Shown here: one piece after another, positions 1 through 5,036 of the stretch
Numbering within the stretch: the first letter of the stretch is position 1
Layout of the letters: each line of letters begins with the position of its first letter
From: Candidatus Margulisiibacteriota bacterium
GTDB lineage: Bacteria > Margulisbacteria > WOR-1 > O2-12-FULL-45-9
Length of the DNA stretch: 5,036 nt
Direction: 5' to 3'
Assembly: GCA_018814265.1 (NCBI GenBank)
Contig: JAHIZU010000278.1
Span: forward strand, 1 to 5,036
Program-made: the position numbers and the translations under genes
The notes under the pieces: generated by a model
Told to the model about the DNA's origin: nothing
Seen by the model: only the letters and a program-made list of their open reading frames with translations
The model's database searches: none

Positions 1-2
1 CG

Positions 3-509
3 TCTGCGCCACTTACTAAAGACACAGAAACAACCGGCCACCCCATTGCCACACTTTATCTTTCTTCCACAGCTGATTATGGCGACGTTTATGTTTATCT
101 TGAAGATGTAGATGAAAAAGGAGAGGCGCTCTACATCACAGACGGGCAGCTTCGGGCTGGTTTTAATATTTTAAGACCAAATGAAGACATTTTACTGTCT
201 GGCAAAGGCATAAATGTTCTACCTGACCTCCCCTACTACGGTTTTAAAAGAGCAGATTATACAGAGAAAGTCTTTAAAGACAACAAAATCATAAAAATGA
301 TCATCGACCTCCAACCAACTTCGTGGGTAATTAAGAAGGGGCATAAGATTCGGGTATCAATTGCCAGCGCAGATTGGCCAACTTTTGAGTTAAATCCGAA
401 GCTGTCGCCAAAGAATGATCCAAAAGACCCAGCCAACATCCAGCCCTATATTACGGTGTATCACGACGCAAAATATCCGTCAGGGATAGAGTTGCCAATT
501 ATCCCTTAG
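3..509 (+). CDS. CocE/NonD-family hydrolase (X-Pro dipeptidyl-peptidase-like), C-terminal part only
   Basis: Partial gene: the frame is open from the left edge and ends at TAG 507-509, leaving 168 visible residues. The protein begins SAPLTKDTETTGHP and continues with LSSTADYGDVYVYLEDVD and TDGQLRAGF. Near the end come LQPTSWVIKKGHKIRVSIA and, last, a strand ending GIELPIIP. This is the pattern of the C-terminal, non-catalytic jelly-roll domain (PepX_C type) of the CocE/NonD hydrolases, a family that includes cocaine esterase, X-Pro dipeptidyl-peptidase and glutaryl-7-ACA acylase. The Ser-Asp-His catalytic domain would lie before base 1, so active-site integrity, signal peptide and substrate cannot be judged. 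An internal ATG at 297 is not the start, because homologous sequence continues upstream of it in the same frame. The gene converges on tlyA and its last 11 bases overlap that gene's end. Family assignment is confident; the substrate is unknown. Confidence 0.92.
   Translation, partial: SAPLTKDTETTGHPIATLYLSSTADYGDVYVYLEDVDEKGEALYITDGQLRAGFNILRPNEDILLSGKGINVLPDLPYYGFKRADYTEKVFKDNKIIKMIIDLQPTSWVIKKGHKIRVSIASADWPTFELNPKLSPKNDPKDPANIQPYITVYHDAKYPSGIELPIIP
499..509. other. Tail-to-tail overlap of the hydrolase gene and tlyA
   Basis: The stop of the + strand hydrolase gene (TAG, 507-509) lies inside the last codons of tlyA. The tlyA stop (TAA on the - strand, 501-499) lies inside the hydrolase's last codons. 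The two genes share 11 bases. Any transcription terminator for either unit must lie inside the other gene, and I see no strong stem-loop followed by a T-run for either. Confidence 0.95.
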
Positions 510-1239
510 TAAGATGGATTAAGAACTCAACATTGCCATCCGCGCCAGTGATTGGGGATTGAATAACCCCTTTGGCCTCAAGGCCTAGGGCCTTTGCTTC
601 TGCCTTAACTTTTTCTACGACCGAACTTCGAACTCCTTCGCTCCGAACTATCCCCCCCTTGCCTACATCCCCCCTCTTTGCTTCAAACTGCGGTTTGATC
701 AAGGCTACGATCTCTGCCTGGTCAGTTAGTAAATCATAGATTGCCGGCAGAATTTTTGAAAGAGAAATAAATGAGACATCAATTGTTGCCAGCCCGATGT
801 CTGAAACCTTAAGCCCCAGGTCTTTTAATGTTAAAAATCTAGCGTTTTTCCGCTCAACAGCCACGACCCTTGGGTCCTGGCGCAGCTTCCAGGCCAACTG
901 CCCATAGCCAACATCCACGGCGTAAACTTTAGCTGCGCCATGCTGCAGCAAACAATCCGTGAACCCGCCGGTTGAAGCCCCGACATCAAGGGCTGTTTTC
1001 CCTTTGACATTTATTTTAAATTCGGCTAGCGCGCTGTCAAGCTTCACTCCCCCGCGGCTAACATAAGGATGCAGCTCGCCCCTGACCTCGATCTCAATAT
1101 CGGGAGGAAAAAGGTAGCCGGATTTTTCAACCTTTTGGCCGGCAACATAGACCAATCCCTCCATGATGGCGGCCTGGGCGCGGGTGCGAGAGGGAAAAAG
1201 GCCTCGTTCCAACAGTAATTGATCCAATCTTTTCTTCAT
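499..1239 (-). CDS. tlyA: TlyA family 16S/23S rRNA (cytidine-2'-O)-methyltransferase, type I-like
   Basis: Complete gene of 246 residues, from ATG (1239-1237) to TAA (501-499). Residues 1 to about 60 form an S4-type RNA-binding domain (KRLDQLLLERG, SRTRAQAAIMEGLV). The linker PYVSRGGVKL follows, then a Rossmann-fold FtsJ-like methyltransferase with the S-adenosylmethionine loop DVGASTGGFTD (about 85-95) and DVGYGQLAW (109-117). The K-D-K-E catalytic tetrad of this family can be placed at K66, D154 (TIDVSF), K182 (IKPQFE) and E238 (GNVEF). The family 2'-O-methylates cytidines in rRNA: C1920 of 23S and, in long (type II) members, also C1409 of 16S, which sensitises the ribosome to capreomycin and viomycin. 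The protein ends eight residues after E238, without the longer tail of the mycobacterial form, which fits the short type I. The old 'hemolysin' label is historical. The ATG directly follows the malQ stop codon and has no clear Shine-Dalgarno sequence, so translation probably depends on coupling to malQ. Confidence 0.95.
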   Translation of the reverse strand: MKKRLDQLLLERGLFPSRTRAQAAIMEGLVYVAGQKVEKSGYLFPPDIEIEVRGELHPYVSRGGVKLDSALAEFKINVKGKTALDVGASTGGFTDCLLQHGAAKVYAVDVGYGQLAWKLRQDPRVVAVERKNARFLTLKDLGLKVSDIGLATIDVSFISLSKILPAIYDLLTDQAEIVALIKPQFEAKRGDVGKGGIVRSEGVRSSVVEKVKAEAKALGLEAKGVIQSPITGADGNVEFLIHLTKG

Positions 1240-1242
1240 TCA
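1237..1242 (-). other. malQ stop / tlyA start junction (TGAATG)
   Basis: The malQ stop TGA (1242-1240) is followed at once by the tlyA ATG (1239-1237). The bases before it on the - strand read AAGCGGGCT, with no GGAG-like motif, so initiation most likely relies on ribosomes finishing malQ. The junction is read directly; the mechanism is inferred. Confidence 0.85.
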
Positions 1243-2745
1243 AGCCCGCTTGGACTTTACGGTTAATTGCTTAAGAGAGCCAATGGTCGCAGGATCCAGC
1301 TGCTGCTCTAAAAACCGCCACTGCCAGTTGCCATGGGCTTTGGAGGGGACATTCATCCTGGCCTCATTGCCCAAACCCAGGATATCCTGCAATGGGAAGA
1401 TCGAAATCCTGGCCTTGGACAAAAGCGCCAGCTTGATCAGGTCCCAATTGACCGTCCGGCTGTTCTCTTGATGGCCCAGGTATTCGGCCAGGTTCTTTAT
1501 TTCATGGGCCGAGGCTTCCTCTTCGTACCAGCCTTTGGCCGTGTTGTTGTCATGCGTGCCGGTATAGACCACGCAGTTCTCAACATAATTGTGCGGCAGA
1601 TACGGATGTTTTTTCAAGTCCTCCCCAAAGGCAAACAAAAGAATTTTCATGCCCGGAAAACCAAACTGCTGCATTATCTCTTTGACATCATCAGTAATAA
1701 TGCCCAGGTCTTCAGCAATCAAAGGCAGATCCGGAAACTTTTTAGTCATGGCACAAAAGAAATCCTTTGCCGGCGCTTTAACCCACTTGCCGTTGACTGC
1801 GGTTGCTTCGCCTGCCGGCACTTCCCAGTAGCCGACAAACCCCCGGAAATGGTCAATCCGGACAATATCAAAAAGGCTGAGGTTGTGCTCCAGCCGTTGC
1901 AACCACCAATAATACCCCCGGTTCTTCAGCTCGTCCCAGCGGTAAACCGGGTTTCCCCAAAGCTGCCCGGTCTGGCTGAAATAATCCGGCGGAACACCCG
2001 CCGCATAGGCCGGCTGCTTGTTCTCATCCAGTTTAAAAATATGGCTGTGCTCCCAGACATCCGCGCTGTCGTATGAAACATAAATAGGGATATCTCCGAT
2101 CAGCTTGATCCCTTTGCCGTTGCAATATTGCCTGAGGGCATGCCATTGCTTGTAAAAAAGATACTGGAAAAACTTTTCACGTTCAATTGCTTCGTGATAT
2201 TCTCGCCGGACCTCTTCCAACGCGCCTGGCTGGCGGTCGCGCAGGGGGCTGTCCCATTTATCCCAGGCCGCCCAGTTGAAACGCCGGACCTTTAAGGCCA
2301 CAAACATGGCAAAGTCTTCCAGCCAGTAGGAATTGAGCGAACAAAAACCTTCAAATTCCCGGCGTTCTTTTTTGCCCTGTTTAAAATTATGATAAGCGCG
2401 GTCAAGCAATTTGATCTTGTGGGGAATGACCGTGTCATAATCGCAGCGTTCTTTCGGAAAATGAGGCGCATCTTTAAGATCATCTTTGAACAGAAAACCA
2501 TCTTCCAGCAGCTGCTGCGGGCTGATCAACAAGATATTACCGGCAAAGGCCGAATTGCTGCTGTAGGGCGAATTGCCGCAGGCCATATCCGTGGGGTTAA
2601 GCGGCAAGACCTGCCAGTAAGACTGGCCGGCAGCTGCGAGGCAATCAGCAAAACCAAAGGCGGCCGGCCCCAAATCACCAATGCCATAAGGTGATGGCAA
2701 TGAAGTGATATGTAAAAGAACGCCGCTGCCTCTTTGTTCAAGCAT
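1240..2745 (-). CDS. malQ: 4-alpha-glucanotransferase (amylomaltase, GH77)
   Basis: Complete gene of 501 residues, close to the about 500 residues of the short Thermus-type amylomaltases and shorter than the roughly 690 of E. coli MalQ. The enzyme transfers alpha-1,4-glucan segments between maltodextrins in the cytoplasm (disproportionation). The N-terminus RGSGVLLHITSLPSPYGIGD is typical of GH77. Other hallmarks are GNSPYSSNSAFAG, IGDIPIYVSYDSADVW, AGVPPDYFSQTGQLWGNP and the C-terminal GNEARMNVP. The catalytic set is intact: nucleophile D298 in VRIDHFRG (codon 1852-1854), acid/base E345 in AEDLG (1711-1713) and transition-state stabiliser D399 in GTHDN (1549-1551). I chose the ATG at 2745-2743, not the in-frame ATG at 2853. 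Homology begins right after it, a GGAG motif sits seven bases upstream, and the 36 extra residues would only read the end of treY in another frame. It overlaps treY by one base and abuts tlyA, so it is the middle gene of the unit. Confidence 0.97.
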   Translation of the reverse strand: MLEQRGSGVLLHITSLPSPYGIGDLGPAAFGFADCLAAAGQSYWQVLPLNPTDMACGNSPYSSNSAFAGNILLISPQQLLEDGFLFKDDLKDAPHFPKERCDYDTVIPHKIKLLDRAYHNFKQGKKERREFEGFCSLNSYWLEDFAMFVALKVRRFNWAAWDKWDSPLRDRQPGALEEVRREYHEAIEREKFFQYLFYKQWHALRQYCNGKGIKLIGDIPIYVSYDSADVWEHSHIFKLDENKQPAYAAGVPPDYFSQTGQLWGNPVYRWDELKNRGYYWWLQRLEHNLSLFDIVRIDHFRGFVGYWEVPAGEATAVNGKWVKAPAKDFFCAMTKKFPDLPLIAEDLGIITDDVKEIMQQFGFPGMKILLFAFGEDLKKHPYLPHNYVENCVVYTGTHDNNTAKGWYEEEASAHEIKNLAEYLGHQENSRTVNWDLIKLALLSKARISIFPLQDILGLGNEARMNVPSKAHGNWQWRFLEQQLDPATIGSLKQLTVKSKRA

Positions 2746-2747
2746 TA
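2743..2747 (-). other. treY stop / malQ start overlap (TAATG)
   Basis: The treY stop TAA (2747-2745) and the malQ start ATG (2745-2743) share one base. This arrangement normally allows terminating ribosomes to restart on the next gene, so TreY and MalQ are probably made from one message in coupled amounts. Overlap is read directly; coupling is inferred. Confidence 0.9.
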
Positions 2748-5036
2748 TTTTTCTCCATAAAGCAAGGCTGCTGGAAAATCTTTCAGGGCCGCGCCCAGCC
2801 TGAGTTTTTGTCCTGCCACTTTGATTTCCTCGTTTGAGATTGTGTCGCGCCAACTGTCCGGCGCCGCAGAAGGCAAAACAACCGCGGCATCCTGCCAGAC
2901 TTCTTCGGCCAGCGGGTCCCGGCCGACTTCGACCAAAGAAGTTAAAAAGCGGGGGGCAACAGCAACCAGCCAGCGGCTCTTCAGCCTCCTGGCAAAAGCA
3001 ATAACATGGTCCTTAAAGTGTCCCTCAACACGCAGAGGAAGATAACGGCCTCTGGCAAAAATTTCCTCTTGCGCTTTGCGCGCCTTTAGCAGCCGGTACA
3101 TTAGAAAGAGCTTGATCCTGCCGTCACTTTTTGTCTTTAGAAGCTCTTTCATCAAAGCAGGCAGGTCGTCGTCTTCAGCTGACTTAATCAAGGATAAGAC
3201 ATCTTTTCTGGCCGCAAAATCTATTGGCCGGCGGTTGTCCGGGTCCACCAGGCTCAAGTCCCACAATTCAGTCCCCTGGTAAAAATCCGGCACGCCGGGC
3301 AAAGCAATCTTCAATAAGAGTTGCGACAGTGAATTGAACATGCCGTAAAAAACGATTTTCTTTTGCCAGGCAAGAAAATCGGGCCAAAAACGGTTGTCTT
3401 CCTGTTTCATGATCTCATCAACAAATTTGAGGCAGGCCTCTTCGTATTCAGTGTCAGGCTTAAGCCAGGCTGTGTGCACTTTGGCTTCCCGGACCGCCTT
3501 GACCACGTAATCCTTAAGCCTTTGTTTAAAAGCCGGATAGTCGCCTTCCTGGAACGGCAAAGCGCCTAACATGGTCTGATAAATAAAATATTCGTCATTG
3601 GTATCCGGGGCATAATTGCCTGCCTTAATGGTTTTTTTTGCCTTGTTCAGCCTGCTCCAAACTTTCAGATTATTCTTCCATTCACCGGCTAGTTCTGACA
3701 GGACGTTTATCCGGCTACGCACATCTTCCCCCCTTTTGGTATCATGGGTTGAAGTTGCATTGAGCCCATGGGGAGAGGCAATAAACCTTTGGGTAATAAA
3801 TTTATGAAAGTCCTTAACGCTTAGGCCAAAGCGGTTGGGATCTCCGCCAACCTCGTTCAAGGAAATAAACTTGTTATAAATATAGAGAAAAGTGTCCTCA
3901 AACCCTTTGGCCATCAGCGGAGCGGTATATTGCTGGAATTTCATGATAAAGTCCGCTGGCCCTTCGCCCTGCTTGTACTCCCGCAGTAAAAATCTCTCGA
4001 TGAAATCGATCTCATAACAAAGAGCGGGATTTTTTGCTCTGGCCTCTGTCACCGCTGCCATAATATTGCTGCGGTCCTGGGCAGACAGATTATCTTGATT
4101 GACATAAGTGCGGTAAACCGGAAAATAAACCATGACCTCAACCAAAGCGCGGCGCAAACCATATAGGGTAATATCGCGGCCGTAGCGGTCACCGCTACTG
4201 ATGCCTTTCATCTGGCGGGCCAGATTATCAATATTGCCGGCCATGTGCCGGCCGATAATCAAACGCTTTTTGTCCGCCAGCAGCTGGTCATAAGAAAGCG
4301 GCTGGCCTGCAAATTTGTAATAGATTTTGGCAAACTGCCTGGCGCCTTCCTTACGGCAAAACAAAGCATTGATCTGGTTCAGGAAATCATAACCAGTTGT
4401 GCCCTGGACCGGCCAGTCTTCCGGCAGCTTCTCGCCCTCTGCCAGGATCTTTTCAACCAGCAAATATATGTCGCCGACTTTTTGCCGCAGTCTTTTAAGA
4501 TAGCCGGCGGGATCATAAAGGCCGTCAACGTGGTCAATGCGCAAGCCGTCAAACTTTTCTTCTTTAATCAGGCGAAAGATCAAGGCATGGGTCGCCTCAA
4601 AAACCGCCTCATCCTCAACGCGCAGGCAAATCAATTCGTTGATGTTAAAAAAACGGCGGTAATTGATCTCTTCGGACGCAACTTTCCAGAAGGATAAACG
4701 ATAAAGCTGGCTGGAAATAAGCTGATCCAGCTCGTTAAAAGTCTCAGGCTTTCCCGCTGTGCCGTTAAAACGCGCCACACTTTGCTCATCCGGACCGTTT
4801 GGAAAGAAACCAGCATAAGAATCGCGGCTGAGCGGGAAACGCCAATTATAATAGCGGATGCTCAATCCCTTTTCATCCAACTCCAGCTTGATTTCGCCAT
4901 TTTCCAGTGACTCGGCATAAAATTTCCCCAAAAAAGGCGCCAGGAGGCGTCCCTTCAGGTCCTGATAAGGATGGTCCCAGTCAATATCAAAAAAACGGTA
5001 ATAAGATGAAGCCTGACCTTTTTCCAGCACATCCAG
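2745..5036 (-). CDS. treY: Maltooligosyltrehalose synthase (GH13), 5' end missing
   Basis: Partial gene: 763 residues are visible, ending at TAA 2747-2745. The enzyme isomerises the terminal alpha-1,4 bond at the reducing end of maltooligosaccharides to the alpha,alpha-1,1 bond, making maltooligosyltrehalose for cleavage by TreZ. Family motifs run in order: LDVLEKG..SSYYRFFDIDW at the edge, EINYRRFFNINEL, DGLRIDHVDGLYDPAGYL, YLLVEKILAEGEKLP, GTTGYDFLN, RDITLYGLRRAL, FPVYRTYV, NATSTHDTKRGEDVR and LPGVPDFYQGTELWDLSLVDPDNRRPID. Counting from the right edge, the catalytic residues are nucleophile D168 (codon 4533-4535), acid/base E195 (4452-4454) and D432 (3741-3743). A GTG at 5030-5028 is not the start, because the conserved segment continues through it (LDVLEKG) to the window edge. 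About 110 N-terminal residues, including the first barrel strands, should lie outside. A treZ gene is expected nearby but is not visible here. Confidence 0.97.
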   Translation of the reverse strand: MDVLEKGQASSYYRFFDIDWDHPYQDLKGRLLAPFLGKFYAESLENGEIKLELDEKGLSIRYYNWRFPLSRDSYAGFFPNGPDEQSVARFNGTAGKPETFNELDQLISSQLYRLSFWKVASEEINYRRFFNINELICLRVEDEAVFEATHALIFRLIKEEKFDGLRIDHVDGLYDPAGYLKRLRQKVGDIYLLVEKILAEGEKLPEDWPVQGTTGYDFLNQINALFCRKEGARQFAKIYYKFAGQPLSYDQLLADKKRLIIGRHMAGNIDNLARQMKGISSGDRYGRDITLYGLRRALVEVMVYFPVYRTYVNQDNLSAQDRSNIMAAVTEARAKNPALCYEIDFIERFLLREYKQGEGPADFIMKFQQYTAPLMAKGFEDTFLYIYNKFISLNEVGGDPNRFGLSVKDFHKFITQRFIASPHGLNATSTHDTKRGEDVRSRINVLSELAGEWKNNLKVWSRLNKAKKTIKAGNYAPDTNDEYFIYQTMLGALPFQEGDYPAFKQRLKDYVVKAVREAKVHTAWLKPDTEYEEACLKFVDEIMKQEDNRFWPDFLAWQKKIVFYGMFNSLSQLLLKIALPGVPDFYQGTELWDLSLVDPDNRRPIDFAARKDVLSLIKSAEDDDLPALMKELLKTKSDGRIKLFLMYRLLKARKAQEEIFARGRYLPLRVEGHFKDHVIAFARRLKSRWLVAVAPRFLTSLVEVGRDPLAEEVWQDAAVVLPSAAPDSWRDTISNEEIKVAGQKLRLGAALKDFPAALLYGEK
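2751..2756 (-). promoter_or_regulatory. Ribosome binding site of malQ
   Basis: On the - strand this reads GGAGAA, with GGAG (2756-2753) seven bases before the ATG at 2745-2743. It lies inside the last codons of treY. It is a good Shine-Dalgarno match at normal spacing and decides for this start over the upstream in-frame ATG at 2853. Confidence 0.75.

Noticed and set aside
297..509. Separate small 70-residue gene on the + strand
   Set aside because: The same frame is open and matches the same hydrolase C-terminal domain from base 3 onward, so the ATG is internal.
554..570. GGGG...CCCC stem followed by TTT downstream of the hydrolase stop
   Set aside because: Only four base pairs with a nine-base loop, inside tlyA coding sequence; too weak to call a terminator.
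580..594. Perfect short inverted repeat AAGGCC-TAG-GGCCTT that could end hydrolase transcription
   Set aside because: It lies within tlyA codons for a Leu-Gly-Leu-Glu stretch, has only a three-base loop and is not followed by a T-run. It is as likely chance as a terminator.
1333..2076. Long open frame of 247 codons on the + strand, antisense to malQ
   Set aside because: It is in exact codon register with malQ (each antisense codon faces one malQ codon), so it stays open merely because malQ lacks TTA, CTA and TCA codons there. The translation resembles no family and malQ is certain on the other strand.
2746..2853. 36-residue N-terminal extension of malQ from an upstream ATG
   Set aside because: It reads the end of treY in another frame, is basic and unlike GH77 N-termini. 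The ATG at 2745 has a Shine-Dalgarno motif and begins right before conserved sequence.
4245..4697. 150-codon open frame on the + strand, antisense to treY
   Set aside because: It too is codon-aligned with treY, lies across catalytic motifs of that gene and shows no recognisable domain. It is a shadow.
5028..5030. GTG as start codon of treY
   Set aside because: The codons before it continue the conserved segment (Leu-Asp-Val-Leu-Glu) of the family, and the first barrel strands of GH13 would be missing. The gene clearly runs off the window.

Overview
The window is a stretch of bacterial chromosome of moderate G+C. It is almost completely coding: four genes, no intergenic space over 300 bases, and no RNA gene, insertion sequence, CRISPR array or long repeat that I could see. 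A TlyA-type rRNA methyltransferase points to Bacteria. Nothing fixes the phylum.

Layout. On the + strand, bases 3-509 are the 3' end of a CocE/NonD-family (X-Pro dipeptidyl-peptidase-like) alpha/beta hydrolase whose catalytic part lies before the window. The other three genes are on the - strand and read from right to left: treY (from the right edge to 2745, 5' end missing), malQ (2745-1240) and tlyA (1239-499). treY and malQ overlap by one base (TAATG). malQ and tlyA abut with no gap (TGA directly followed by ATG). This spacing indicates one polycistronic, translationally coupled unit. The last 11 bases of the hydrolase gene overlap the 3' end of tlyA tail to tail, so the two transcription units converge with no free space for a terminator.

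Function. TreY (maltooligosyltrehalose synthase) turns the reducing end of alpha-1,4-glucans into a trehalosyl unit. TreZ, not in the window, would normally release the trehalose. MalQ (4-alpha-glucanotransferase, GH77) disproportionates short maltodextrins and can regenerate chains long enough for TreY. Together they suggest a glycogen/maltodextrin-to-trehalose module, with treZ, glgX/treX or other glycogen genes expected beyond the right edge. tlyA belongs to ribosome modification and appears to share the transcript. The catalytic residues of TreY, MalQ and TlyA are all present.

I found no new biological system. The points of interest are the tight gene packing, the coupling of an rRNA methyltransferase to trehalose genes, and the short type I-like form of TlyA.
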